Made by a program: the position numbers and the translations under genes. The notes beneath the pieces are model-generated. The model was not told the DNA's origin, searched no databases, and saw only the letters and a list, made by a program, of their open reading frames with translations. A stretch of DNA of 64,000 nucleotides from Oscillospiraceae bacterium (GTDB lineage Bacteria > Bacillota > Clostridia > Oscillospirales > Oscillospiraceae): NCBI GenBank assembly GCA_910574635.1, contig CAJTCG010000004.1:124001-188000 (forward strand), given 5' to 3'. Of this stretch, positions 34,183 through 42,647 are shown one piece after another (position 1 is the first letter of the stretch; every line of letters starts with the position of its first letter).

Positions 34183-34644
34183 TCAATAGTCTACCTTTCT
34201 CCCGGAAACGTAATGGTCGTGGGTAAAATAATCCAGGGAGAGAATAAAGTCGCACGGATCTGTTGAGGAGAGAAAGAAGCTGATGTTTTCGCTCATGATA
34301 GTCAACTCTGTAAGCATCTTTTTAACTTCTCCAGTATAGGTCGCGCAATCCATATACATGGTTACGGAAACAAAGTAACCGTATTCTTCAATTTTCATGT
34401 CGATCTCATAACCGGCAGACAGGCTTTTCGCCAAATTTATAAACGCTTCTTTTTTCTGCGCTTTATCCGCCCGCAAAATATAGGTGCTGCTTTGCTCGAT
34501 ACGCTGGCGAAATGCCTCCGGTGATTCCCGTGGCATGGAGGAAAATTTCTCACCGGATACCTCTTGTTCTTCCAGAAGTTTGTCAATGTCTTGATGCGGG
34601 AATTGTTTGCAATAGATTACCTTATGTTCAAACTCTACGCTCAT
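34183..34644 (-). CDS. Uncharacterised 153-residue protein
   Basis: Not recognised. It starts MSVEFEHKVIYCKQFPHQDI after GGGAGG and is acidic overall, with a middle segment (GYEIDMKIEEYGYFVSVTMY) that reads as alternating strands and a C-terminal helix-rich part ending in SLDYFTHDHYVSGRK. No membrane segment or signal peptide is seen. It begins seven bases after the SLOG gene's stop and so belongs to the same transcript, and it ends 50 bases before the reverse-transcriptase leader. A function linked to either neighbour cannot be claimed. Confidence 0.7.
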   Translation of the reverse strand: MSVEFEHKVIYCKQFPHQDIDKLLEEQEVSGEKFSSMPRESPEAFRQRIEQSSTYILRADKAQKKEAFINLAKSLSAGYEIDMKIEEYGYFVSVTMYMDCATYTGEVKKMLTELTIMSENISFFLSSTDPCDFILSLDYFTHDHYVSGRKVDY

Positions 34645-34651
34645 TTGTACC

Positions 34652-35191
34652 CTACCTCCCGCCTTGTATGCGTGTAATGTCCATCGAGATTGGATGGATT
34701 ATAACAATTCCTCTTTTTAATTTCCGTGCATAATTCACAGTAGCCCCTGTTCCGCTCCGCCGCACTCCGTTGAAAACGGCCAGCAGCAGACCAGCGGCCT
34801 CCACAAGCTGGTGATTCCGGTCAATCATGCACCCATCGTAGTATTCCCGGCTCACATAAGTCACAGAATTAGCCCGCTTCAAGATAGAATGATACCGCTC
34901 CCGCGCTGAATCGCTCCACTTGTCCGCCTGCCCTTCATGGGGCAGAATACAATGGAGTTTCAGCGCGGGATTTTTTTCGCGCATAGCCAGGACAATCTCC
35001 GCCGCCCAGCAGTCCACGCCGTCCGCGCCTCCTGTAAAAAAACCTGTCACTCCGGTCTCGGCCAGTGCCGCGATTTGTTCTGCCAGCGTTGCTTTTAGTG
35101 CCGCGCACCGGGGGTCCGTTTCGTCATACTTCCATGGGAAACTTTTGGGCCGGTGCCCGGTAAAGGCACAGGAATTTTCAAACATAGTCAT
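34652..35191 (-). CDS. SLOG-family (YpsA/DUF1273-like) protein
   Basis: A 179-residue protein. CAFTGHRPKSFPW at the N terminus, GVTGFFTGGADGVDCWAAEI (the nucleotide-binding glycine loop), LHCILPHEGQADKWS and LLLAVFNGVRRSGTGATVNYA match the YpsA/DprA-like SLOG superfamily. These Rossmann-like proteins bind nucleotide-derived ligands and some act as sensors in bacterial immune systems; others are plain passengers of conjugative elements. Its ATG overlaps the stop of the upstream 338-residue protein (ATGA). Partner and ligand are unknown. Confidence 0.85.
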   Translation of the reverse strand: MTMFENSCAFTGHRPKSFPWKYDETDPRCAALKATLAEQIAALAETGVTGFFTGGADGVDCWAAEIVLAMREKNPALKLHCILPHEGQADKWSDSARERYHSILKRANSVTYVSREYYDGCMIDRNHQLVEAAGLLLAVFNGVRRSGTGATVNYARKLKRGIVIIHPISMDITRIQGGR

Positions 35192-36204
35192 AGGCTCCCC
35201 TGGCTCCCGGCCAAACCTGAAAGCGGGCTGACTTCCCGCTCTTTTAGTTCAAAAATAAATTCAATGGCATAGTCACACCGTAATATAATGTTACTCGCTT
35301 TGAGGAAGTTTATCGGTACTCCATAGCTCTTAAACTGACGGTCAATTTTCAATCTTTGGAGGACTCGCTGATATATTTCAGACCGATGCTTTTTGACTTC
35401 ATCTTTCAGAGCCTCCCAAGAATCAAACCGATAGCGGGGGAGTCCCACGATCATGCGGATATAATCAAATGTACTTTCATCCGGGTTCTCTGGAGCACGT
35501 TCATATGTGGGTGGAGATATGTGCTGTACCAATCGGTCGATGGAAGATGGTTCCCGTGGAACTCTATACACAATCTCTGTTTTTAGAAAAACTTCAATGC
35601 AATCCTCCAGTGTTCTCCCAACTTCAAATTGGGAAACCGCTTTCTGCCAGACATTCATATTGAAGCAGTCGCCCCTAACTTCAAATATGCAAAATTTTAT
35701 GCGTCCCTCATAGGGGAAAAGCCTTGGTTCCTTATCAAGAGTGTACACTTCATTTTTGTTGAAGTAATACGTTTTTCCTCCGCGTTGAGAAATGGGTTTA
35801 TTGATTACGCCCTGCTTTATTAAGAAGTCCCTGGTCATAGAAACCAGTTCCGCGTCAGGAATACTTTGCAGGTATTCATCCATTTCTGGAAGCAGGTGCT
35901 TCTCTACATTTCTATCCAATTCCGTAAAGATATGGAATTTCACGACCGCTTGTTTCCATATTTCCTCATCAACAAAGGAAGGGGCCCATAGCGGTTCCAC
36001 CGCCATATCATCGCCCCTCTGCAACATTACGTGCGCATTCTCTCCGTATTTAACTACACAGAGCAGGTTATATCCATCTCCATTTGGGCGCGGCTTTCTA
36101 AAAATTGCTCTGCCTATAATACCTTCTGCGATCAACAGCTTGGTGACTGTTTTTGACGCTATGCTCCAGGCACAGCCCCGCCCTGTCGTTTTATCTATGA
36201 CCAT
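35188..36204 (-). CDS. Uncharacterised 338-residue protein
   Basis: Not recognised. The ribosome site GGAGG is well placed for the ATG. The N terminus (GCAWSIASKTVTKLLIAEGII) could be a winged-helix-like start, the middle holds an alternating basic/aromatic stretch (GGKTYYFNKNEVYTLDKEPR), and the C terminus ends in a helix pair. No membrane segments or catalytic motif are apparent. It is translationally coupled to the SLOG gene, and the two probably act together or are carried together. Confidence 0.7.
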   Translation of the reverse strand: MVIDKTTGRGCAWSIASKTVTKLLIAEGIIGRAIFRKPRPNGDGYNLLCVVKYGENAHVMLQRGDDMAVEPLWAPSFVDEEIWKQAVVKFHIFTELDRNVEKHLLPEMDEYLQSIPDAELVSMTRDFLIKQGVINKPISQRGGKTYYFNKNEVYTLDKEPRLFPYEGRIKFCIFEVRGDCFNMNVWQKAVSQFEVGRTLEDCIEVFLKTEIVYRVPREPSSIDRLVQHISPPTYERAPENPDESTFDYIRMIVGLPRYRFDSWEALKDEVKKHRSEIYQRVLQRLKIDRQFKSYGVPINFLKASNIILRCDYAIEFIFELKEREVSPLSGLAGSQGSL

Positions 36205-36301
36205 AATGCCACCTCCAGCATTTTGGGGACTGCTTTAGACTGGACAAACTCCATCTTCTTGCCATTAACTAGAGCAACCAAATCATCCACATTCTGAAAA
36301 A

Positions 36302-36949
36302 TCACCCAGCTTCATCCGCCTCAAAGGGGAACAAATCCGGCAGATCAATTTGAACGCCCAGCTTCCGCTTCAGCACATTTTGAATCCACATTAAACGGAA
36401 ACGAACAGATTCCGGCCGGACGCCAAGCTCCCTGGCAATGGTGGCGTTCCGCTTTACCGCCTGTTTTTTCTGGACTAGGATCAGGTCCTCATGGTTCAAC
36501 ATTCGTTTGGTCCCGAAACCAGGAACGTTTCCACGCATGATGGCGAACTCTTTTAGCTCTTGGTCGGAGGGCATGTCCCGCAGAAGCTCCGACAGCTTCA
36601 TGTATCCCTCCGTGAACGTTACCTCCAGGCCGCGAAGCCGCCGCAGAGCCGGACTGTCCAGCTCAATATAATCCGGTATGGGACCTCGCTCAAACTTGGC
36701 TTTGATATTTTGGAACCGGCCTTCTACCTGATTCCGTGTGAGGCCCAGTTCTTTCCCGGCTTCTTCATTGTCCTTCCCATCCAGGCGCAGCTTCAAAATC
36801 TTCAGGCCGAGCTGGGTTATGTGTGGCTTGCTGTTCTTGCTGTACGGGAAAAGCTCCGCTAAAACCTCGTCAGAGGGTGGAGCTGCCAGAAGTTCAGAAA
36901 TTAGAATCTTTTCGCCGTTTGCCTTCTGTGTTAAAAAAGTGTTTTCCAT
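36302..36949 (-). CDS. Putative DNA-binding protein with two HTH segments
   Basis: A 215-residue protein. Two helix-turn-helix-like segments are visible: LDGKDNEEAGKELGLTRNQVEGRFQ near residue 55 and RNATIARELGVRPESVRFRL near 170; both look like sigma region 4 or LuxR-type HTH. GGGGGGA precedes the ATG and a good promoter lies 40 bases upstream. As first gene of the transcript leading to the SLOG and 338-residue genes it may be their regulator. Family not recognised. Confidence 0.68.
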   Translation of the reverse strand: MENTFLTQKANGEKILISELLAAPPSDEVLAELFPYSKNSKPHITQLGLKILKLRLDGKDNEEAGKELGLTRNQVEGRFQNIKAKFERGPIPDYIELDSPALRRLRGLEVTFTEGYMKLSELLRDMPSDQELKEFAIMRGNVPGFGTKRMLNHEDLILVQKKQAVKRNATIARELGVRPESVRFRLMWIQNVLKRKLGVQIDLPDLFPFEADEAG

Positions 36950-36987
36950 TATGTCCCCCCTATTCCCTTTTAAAGACCTCTATCCCC

Positions 36988-37016
36988 TTTAGATGTCGAA
37001 AATTTATTCGGGTCAA
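36988..37016 (-). promoter_or_regulatory. Candidate promoter for the HTH-unknown-SLOG operon
   Basis: On the - strand TTGACC (37011-37016) and TCTAAA (36988-36993) are 17 bases apart, just upstream of the HTH gene. Confidence 0.55.
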
Positions 37017-37104
37017 CTACACATAGTTAGGTAGGGGAATTTTTACTGCTATCATGAGCACAATAGAGAAGGATTTCATCGTCTCACAATAGCAGAAGGT
37101 TACT

Positions 37105-37362
37105 ATGAACGCTGATTATTCAAACATTATTTTGCCCAGAATACTCTTTTTGTGTGATAAGCGGGGCATTACAATCAATAAACTTGCTGAAATGAGTGGG
37201 GTTAGGCAATCCACTATTCACAACTTGGTGTGTGGCGCATCTAAAAATCCTAAAATTGGTACGTTGCACAAAATTGCAACTGCTTTTAATATGACATTAG
37301 CAGAATTTCTTGATTTTCCAGAATTAAATAATTTCTCATTAGATGATGAATTAGAGGAATAA
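37105..37362 (+). CDS. XRE-family HTH regulator
   Basis: An 85-residue single-domain protein. ITINKLAEMSGVRQSTIHNLVCG is the HTH, followed by the typical IGTLHKIATAFNMTLAEFLDF. It is AT-rich compared with the element backbone. It is the first of four similar-sized XRE genes on this strand, each followed by a hairpin, and it is divergent from the HTH-SLOG operon. Likely represses its own promoter or a neighbour's; targets unknown. Confidence 0.82.
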   Translation: MNADYSNIILPRILFLCDKRGITINKLAEMSGVRQSTIHNLVCGASKNPKIGTLHKIATAFNMTLAEFLDFPELNNFSLDDELEE

Positions 37363-37383
37363 TATAAGGTAGATAGCGGCATC

Positions 37384-37407
37384 CTCCCATGCTTTGGTAT
37401 GGGAGGA
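37384..37407 (+). terminator. Hairpin after the first XRE gene
   Basis: CCTCCCATGC pairs with GTATGGGAGG with one G-T pair. There is no clean T run, so termination is uncertain. The core matches hairpins at 38223 and 45011. Confidence 0.5.
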
Positions 37408-37537
37408 CATTATTATATTAGCGACTAACGTTCAAATCATTATATCATAATACATCCCGTCTGTCTATTATCGTAGACCTCATTTTCTCCTATATCTTTT
37501 ACAATCTGTACTTAGAAAGTTGTGGGGAGGGGATTTT

Positions 37538-37801
37538 GTGCAATTCAATTCGGATGTAGTAGGACAAGTTATACGTAAACTACGAAAAGAAAAAAAGATT
37601 TCGCAGGATGTTCTTAGTGGTTTTGCTGGAATTGCACGTACTCATTTAACAATGATAGAGAACGGATCTAAGCAACCAAACTTTGAAACCATTTGGAAAA
37701 TTGCTATGGCTTTGGATTTACGGCCAAGTGAATTAGTTAGTTTTATGGAAACGGAAATTGAACGGCGTGATAAGGAAAGCACCCTTTACATGGAGCAATA
37801 A
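37538..37801 (+). CDS. XRE-family HTH regulator
   Basis: An 87-residue protein from GTG 37538, six bases after GGGGAGGGG; an upstream TTG in frame would overlap that ribosome site. IRKLRKEKKISQDVLSGFAG, then ARTHLTMIENGSKQPNFETI is a complete XRE domain, with KIAMALDLRPSELVSFME after it. Only loosely similar to the neighbouring XRE proteins. Confidence 0.82.
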   Translation: MQFNSDVVGQVIRKLRKEKKISQDVLSGFAGIARTHLTMIENGSKQPNFETIWKIAMALDLRPSELVSFMETEIERRDKESTLYMEQ

Positions 37802-37802
37802 C

Positions 37803-37837
37803 AAAACCTCTCGTGCTAAGACGGCACGGGAGGTTTT
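37803..37837 (+). terminator. Terminator after the second XRE gene
   Basis: AAAACCTCTCGTGC pairs with GCACGGGAGGTTTT over 14 positions (one G-T) around a 7-base loop, ending in TTTT, directly after the stop codon. Confidence 0.72.
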
Positions 37838-37958
37838 CCATGCGTCTTTACATTCGACCGTATGTGCAACTAATTAGACATGACTTCTTAGAGCTTTTAA
37901 ATATATTCTAACAAATATAAACTGGCCTTGTCAATACCGTTGCTTATGGAGGCTAGTC

Positions 37959-38183
37959 ATGGATAACTACGGAACAATAAAAATAAATTTGGCAAAGCTG
38001 ATTGAAGATCGTGGTATAAGCAAAAACAAACTTAGCCATCGAGCGGAAATGCAGCGGACGCAAATCAATCATTATTGCAACAACACGATATCCAGATTAG
38101 ATGTTGATGTCTTATCTCGCCTATGCACAGTGCTTGAATGTGAGATCGGAGAACTTTTGGAGTTTATTCCTCCCGAGAAATAA
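37959..38183 (+). CDS. XRE-family HTH regulator (Cro-like)
   Basis: A 74-residue protein. IKINLAKLIEDRGISKNKLS and HRAEMQRTQINHYCNNTISR form a compact HTH; RLCTVLECEIGELLEFIP closes it, as in the short Cro/CI-type regulators of clostridial elements. It stands alone between two hairpins. Confidence 0.82.
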   Translation: MDNYGTIKINLAKLIEDRGISKNKLSHRAEMQRTQINHYCNNTISRLDVDVLSRLCTVLECEIGELLEFIPPEK

Positions 38184-38222
38184 GGTAAATTCAGAAAAAT
38201 TCTGATTGTCCCATTTTATATG

Positions 38223-38259
38223 CAAAAAGCCTCCCATGCCAGACGGCACGGGAAGTTTT
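38223..38259 (+). terminator. Hairpin after the third XRE gene
   Basis: CCCATGCC pairs imperfectly with GGCACGGG and AAAA/TTTT flanks it. It is a degenerate copy of the perfect hairpin at 45011-45047. Confidence 0.5.
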
Positions 38260-38399
38260 CGTAGTCACCGCCCCATCTGGGTCACTGCTGGCAGTATATC
38301 ATATAATTCGGTGCATTGCTATAGATAAAACTACAAACTTGTAAGAATTTTCCTTTTGCCTATTCGGGGTTACACTACTTGTAAAGGTGGTGTAATGCT

Positions 38400-38729
38400 A
38401 TGGCTAGGAAATTAAAAGACGTCAATATAGAAATCGGAGCCAGAATTAAAAGCGAACGGACAGCCCAGAAAATGACTCGTGAGGACTTGGCGAAATTGTC
38501 TGGTTATAGTGCTAACTTTATTCAGGAAGTGGAACGAGGACGTTCTGGCCTGTCCTCTGAGTCTATCCGCGCGTTTGCCGTGGCCCTCAATCTCTCCGCA
38601 GACACCTTATTGTTTGGGAGAGCTCCAGACAGCTTTGAATATGTCATACAGAAATTGAAAGCCGTTCCGGCTGACAAACTGCCGCATGTTCTAAAAATCA
38701 TAGATGAAGCGATTGAATGTACTCGCTAA
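38400..38729 (+). CDS. XRE-family HTH regulator
   Basis: A 109-residue protein. IGARIKSERTAQKMTREDLA and SGYSANFIQEVERGRSGLSS form the XRE domain, followed by IRAFAVALNLSADTLLFG and a helical tail (LPHVLKIIDEAIECT). AAAGGTGG precedes the start. ACTTGTAAG (38337) and ACTTGTAAA (38377), 40 bases apart upstream, could be operator repeats. It faces the catabolic operon across a shared terminator. Confidence 0.83.
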   Translation: MARKLKDVNIEIGARIKSERTAQKMTREDLAKLSGYSANFIQEVERGRSGLSSESIRAFAVALNLSADTLLFGRAPDSFEYVIQKLKAVPADKLPHVLKIIDEAIECTR

Positions 38730-38733
38730 GAGA

Positions 38734-38770
38734 AGATAGCCCCACGCCGCTGGCATGAGGCTATCTTTAT
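38734..38770. terminator. Terminator between the fourth XRE gene and the crotonase gene
   Basis: AGATAGCC pairs with GGCTATCT, with TTTATT on the + side. It separates two convergent genes 58 bases apart and may serve both. Confidence 0.6.
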
Positions 38771-38787
38771 TCGTTCTTGCACAGTGG

Positions 38788-39597
38788 TTATATGCCCTTG
38801 TATTGCGGCTCCCGCTTTTCCAGGAAGGCACTGACTCCTTCCCTGAAATCCGAGTGCCGCGCCATGTAGCGAGTATAAGTAACTTCCAATTCGTTCTTGC
38901 GGTGCATCTGGAAGTCCTCCTGCTCATTCATACACGCCTTTAGATAGCGGAGAACCAGAGGCCCCCGCTTGCAGAGTTCCCGTGCTTTCTCCATAGCCGC
39001 TGGCATCAGCTCCTCCAGGCTGTCAACCACCATCGTGACGCCGCCGTACTTTTCGTGCAGTTCCTCCGCCGTTATGGAGCTTCCGCAGTAGCACATATCC
39101 CTCTGGATTTGGGGCGGAAGTATCCGGGCCAGATGGCCGCTTCCGCCAACGACGCTTAGTCTGGCTTCCGGCGCTCCAAAGAGGGTCCCCTTCACGGCGA
39201 TTGAGATATCCGCGCCTGCCGGATAACAGAGGCCCCCGCCGAGACAGTGGCCGTGGACCGCGCAGATCAGGGGGACCCGCAGATCATACAGGGCTTGCGC
39301 CCCGTCATAGTAGAGCTCTTGGGTATTGGTCACGTCCCTGTCCTCAATGCTCTGGTAGAATCGCTTGATGTCAACGCCTACGCAGAATGTTTTCAAGTCC
39401 GAGTGCATGACGCATACCCATATTTCGTCATTGTGGTTGATATAGTCACAAACCCGCAGGATTTCCTCCTGCATAACGCCGCTGACCGCGTTTACCGGAG
39501 GGTTGTGCAGCGTCATGACTGCGATGTGATCCTCTATAGTGAGGAAAACCTGTTGAAGTGGTTTAAACCCAATTTCATTTACTTTTTTAACTGCCAT
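38788..39597 (-). CDS. Enoyl-CoA hydratase/isomerase (crotonase) family enzyme
   Basis: A 269-residue crotonase from ATG 39597 (AGGAGATGCAGC upstream). CVMHSDLKTFCVGVDIKRF forms the first half of the oxyanion hole, VHGHCLGGGLCYPAGADISI the second, and APEARLSVVGGSGHLARILP the active-site loop. The usual second glutamate (PExxLGxxP) is not obvious at the expected place, so the reaction may be other than simple hydration. It is the last gene of an operon with a CoA-transferase, symporter and DUF169 protein, and would act on the CoA thioester made by the transferase. Confidence 0.85.
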   Translation of the reverse strand: MAVKKVNEIGFKPLQQVFLTIEDHIAVMTLHNPPVNAVSGVMQEEILRVCDYINHNDEIWVCVMHSDLKTFCVGVDIKRFYQSIEDRDVTNTQELYYDGAQALYDLRVPLICAVHGHCLGGGLCYPAGADISIAVKGTLFGAPEARLSVVGGSGHLARILPPQIQRDMCYCGSSITAEELHEKYGGVTMVVDSLEELMPAAMEKARELCKRGPLVLRYLKACMNEQEDFQMHRKNELEVTYTRYMARHSDFREGVSAFLEKREPQYKGI

Positions 39598-39657
39598 GCT
39601 GCATCTCCTATTATTTTCGAGCATCCATAAATAACACTTTGGGCTGCTCCATAGCTT

Positions 39658-40053
39658 TCAGTCCGGTTTAGAATGTACCCATATTACGTGTTGTCCTAAA
39701 GACGGACATTCCAAATCGCAGATCAAAGGGACCCGCAGGTTAAACAGGGATTGCGGGGTAACTGGGCTGGATGGCTCCTTGTTGGGTGCGTCTTTATCCG
39801 AGCTGCCCTGCTGTAATTGCTGGATATCCACACAAGAACAAAAGGTTTTCAGATCGGAGCGCAGAAAGCACATCCAAATGTCTTTATTTTGGTTGATGTA
39901 GTCCTGAACCAGCCATATTTCATACCAAAGGCCAGCGAGGGCAACTGCCGCCGCCAAAGGCTGTAACTTCATTACCGCAATATGGTTTTCGATGGTTAAA
40001 CATATCTCTTGGAGTTTATGATGGCCTATTTCCTTTATTTCCTGGACCGACAT
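39658..40053 (-). pseudogene. Decayed, truncated paralogue of the crotonase gene
   Basis: A 131-codon frame with a ribosome site (AACAGGAG). Residues 5-30 (IKEIGHHKLQEICLTIENHI) align with the downstream crotonase's VNEIGFKPLQQVFLTIEDHI, and FLRSDLKTFCSCVDIQQLQQ aligns with its CVMHSDLKTFCVGVDIKRFY. The second oxyanion-hole GGG segment is lost: the frame diverges after LRVPLICDLE and stops. The product cannot be an active crotonase. It points to a tandem duplication followed by decay of the upstream copy. Confidence 0.75.
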
Positions 40054-40139
40054 TGTATTCTCCTGTTACGTCTGCAACGGATGGAGCCGTTACAGCTTCC
40101 CATAACGGCTCCATCATCGCTATGCAGACGTCGATTGCG

Positions 40140-40901
40140 TCAGAACTTCAGGTAAGAGGCCGGAAGCCCCTCGGTAATATCCGTCGTCAGGCTGGAAGGG
40201 GCAATCGGGTGCCGAAGCCCGTTTTTGAACATCTTCCCCAGCCCGTCCACGCACCGGAGGACATGATCCGGTGTCAGCGTGACACGCAGCTCCCACTCGC
40301 CTACGCCGCTGAACTTGCAGTCCGCAAAGCAGGGGAGGGCCAAGGACGGTTTCCCGGTCATAAAGGTCCGCGTCCAGGAATCCGAGCAGGTGGACTCGCC
40401 CGTGAAAGTAAATTCCAGTTTTTCGTAGTTGTCGAACTGATAAGCGGCAAACAGCATGAACGCCTGGGAAGGGCTGATGTTCATGATTACCACATCCGGC
40501 TCAATGCGGCCGGCGTCGATAGGGGAGGCAACGACCGCATAGTATTTGGAGTCAACGCAGTTCAGCGCCGCATGATGTCCCCTGGCCGCTTCGCTGTTGC
40601 CATACCAGACACCCTCGAATACCTTTCCGCTGTACCATTCCTCGTCGCGTTCCACAAGGCCATGCACGCCCCGGCAGTAGTTGTTATGGATGTTTTCAGG
40701 CTTGCACGCGGAGGTCCACCCAAACTGGAAGGCATGACCCACCACCATGCAGGGCGCGTAATGTTTTTCGTGGATGCGTACTTTCGGGATTGCGTTCAGC
40801 TCCTCCTCCGTGGCAATCCACTTCATCCCGACCGGGGTGTACATCAAATGGAGATATCTTTTCAGATCAGCAGTAATCTGTTTCCACTCATAGGTTCCCA
40901 T
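40140..40901 (-). CDS. DUF169 family protein
   Basis: A 253-residue soluble protein. FTGESTCSDSWTRTFMTGKP, then SLALPCFADCKFSGVGEWEL and HVLRCVDGLGKMFKNGLRHP match the C-terminal half of DUF169 proteins, which have conserved cysteines and a GKPxLSLPC segment. The family has no assigned reaction that I know of. Here it lies 31 bases after a sodium:solute symporter gene and before crotonase genes, suggesting a part in handling the imported acid. Confidence 0.75.
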   Translation of the reverse strand: MGTYEWKQITADLKRYLHLMYTPVGMKWIATEEELNAIPKVRIHEKHYAPCMVVGHAFQFGWTSACKPENIHNNYCRGVHGLVERDEEWYSGKVFEGVWYGNSEAARGHHAALNCVDSKYYAVVASPIDAGRIEPDVVIMNISPSQAFMLFAAYQFDNYEKLEFTFTGESTCSDSWTRTFMTGKPSLALPCFADCKFSGVGEWELRVTLTPDHVLRCVDGLGKMFKNGLRHPIAPSSLTTDITEGLPASYLKF

Positions 40902-40932
40902 AAGTCTTTACCCTTCTTTCCTTATTTGGTTG

Positions 40933-42447
40933 TTACGGTTCAGTAACGGTATCCTCAACACCCACGAACATTTTTTCTGCATGAGCAGGGTCCATAGGCT
41001 TGAACAGGGGAATACCGATCAGGGTCAGCACCACGCTGATAAAGCCGCCGATGCCGCAGCACTGATATACGGAACCGATAATGTGCCCGAAGTAGAGGAT
41101 GCAGAAGGAAGCGCACCCGCCGATAGAGCCGAGCAGAGCTGCGCCCTTTCCGGCTTTTTTGCTGTACAGGCCGACTACCACAGGACCGGCAACAGCGGAC
41201 ATGATGGTTCCAGCTGCGGACCACAGCATAACCGTCAGGTTGGACGGCTTGGAAAACGCAATGGGAATCGCTATGATGCCGATTACATAGACGGACCACT
41301 TCATCACGGACATCGTAACCTTCTCCGTCTTGGCTTCATCCACTTCGACTCCCTGGCGGCGCTTGCTGCCCATGTAGATTTTGTTATACCAAGTGTTGCC
41401 GATAACCACGCTCATGTACAGCAGGATACCGTCCACAGTGGACATGGAGGCCGCAAGAATGACGCACAGGAACACCGCGGAAACAATCTCCGGGTAAACT
41501 TCGGTGATAAACCAGGGAAGCGCGTTATCCATGCCGCTGACTGTCTCGCCGATACCCTCCGGCAGAAGGATTCGGGTGTAGGAGCCGCCCAAGACAACAC
41601 AGCCCATGATGAACATACAAATAGCAGTGTAGATGATGAACTTTTTGATGTCCCGGTCGTTTTTCAGATAGGTGCATTTGCCGATAATCTGGGGGTTCAT
41701 AGTCCACCACAGATGGGCTATAAACATCCAGAACACGGCAAAGGCAGTCGGGTATCCTCCGTTGTTGGGGTTGACGCTCAGCGCCAGATTCGGGTCGATT
41801 TCAGATAGCAGCCTGGGTACTTCCGTAAACACATTTCCAAAAAGGAAGAAGCCGGTAAAGAATATAATCAACGCCAAAACGCACATCAAGGCACCCTGGG
41901 CCACATTTGTATACACATGGGCATAAGTGCCGCCCATGGAAATGTAGATGATGATGACCACAGCGGCGATGCAGACGCCTACCTGATAGGAGATGTTGGG
42001 GACCATGTGGTTGATTACGATGCCCACGCCCACCAGCTGAGAGGCGACATACAGGATTTGCAGGAGGCTCACCAGCCCCAAGAATACTCGCAACCCCTCG
42101 CTGCCATAACGGTCGGCCACCCAATCCGCTACACTTGCCGCATGGATGTTCTTGTTGACCCGGCGATATCTTCTGGCGATAAAGCACAGGCACAGGCAGG
42201 TGGTAGTCCATTGGGATGCCCAGAACCAGATGTTTGTAATGCCGTAGGCAAAGCCCTGTCCGGCAACGCCAAGGAAATACCCGGCGCTGGAAAACGTGGC
42301 CGCATAGGTGATAGCGGTTGCCAAGGGGCTGATGTCGCCGGACCCGGCGGCGTAGGATTCAACCGACGTTACCCGCTTCGACGCCTTCCATCCAAGCGCG
42401 ATCATTCCGGCAACATAGAGCGTTGCCAATATAATGAAATAAACCAT
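40933..42447 (-). CDS. Sodium:solute symporter (SSS family)
   Basis: A 504-residue membrane protein with about 13 hydrophobic segments. ATAITYAATFSSAGYFLGVA near residues 50-70 and LAASMSTVDGILLYMSVVIG near 330-350 carry the serine-rich sodium-site motifs of SSS transporters. AAGGAGGAAGG precedes the ATG. A 30-residue single-span peptide gene lies just upstream, as is seen for symporter accessory peptides. Together with the CoA-transferase it probably imports an organic acid with Na+. Substrate not readable from the sequence. Confidence 0.9.
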   Translation of the reverse strand: MVYFIILATLYVAGMIALGWKASKRVTSVESYAAGSGDISPLATAITYAATFSSAGYFLGVAGQGFAYGITNIWFWASQWTTTCLCLCFIARRYRRVNKNIHAASVADWVADRYGSEGLRVFLGLVSLLQILYVASQLVGVGIVINHMVPNISYQVGVCIAAVVIIIYISMGGTYAHVYTNVAQGALMCVLALIIFFTGFFLFGNVFTEVPRLLSEIDPNLALSVNPNNGGYPTAFAVFWMFIAHLWWTMNPQIIGKCTYLKNDRDIKKFIIYTAICMFIMGCVVLGGSYTRILLPEGIGETVSGMDNALPWFITEVYPEIVSAVFLCVILAASMSTVDGILLYMSVVIGNTWYNKIYMGSKRRQGVEVDEAKTEKVTMSVMKWSVYVIGIIAIPIAFSKPSNLTVMLWSAAGTIMSAVAGPVVVGLYSKKAGKGAALLGSIGGCASFCILYFGHIIGSVYQCCGIGGFISVVLTLIGIPLFKPMDPAHAEKMFVGVEDTVTEP

Positions 42448-42477
42448 ATCCTTCCTCCTTTGTGCATTCCCAATTTT

Positions 42478-42570
42478 TTACTTGACTCCCTTGAACGTGA
42501 AGTGGACCGCAACGCCCAGCAGGACCGCCATACAGGCTTCAAACACGAAGAACCAATGTAAAACTGTCAT
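42478..42570 (-). CDS. Symporter small accessory protein, 30 residues
   Basis: ATG follows AAAGGAGAG. The peptide starts MTVLHWFFVFEACMAVLLGV and ends HFTFKGVK: one hydrophobic span of about 20 residues with a basic end. Size, position 30 bases before an SSS symporter gene and composition fit the small accessory peptides annotated beside such symporters. It is probably an inner-membrane partner. Confidence 0.72.
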   Translation of the reverse strand: MTVLHWFFVFEACMAVLLGVAVHFTFKGVK

Positions 42571-42647
42571 TTCGCTCTCTCCTTTCCCACTTATTTTGCG
42601 GAGGCGCTGGTTTCTGACGGCACAGGGCCGTCAAAGCACGGGCCGTC

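Noticed and set aside
37384..38259. CRISPR-like repeats in the XRE row
   Set aside because: The similar hairpins are few, imperfect and hundreds of bases apart with genes between; they fit terminators.
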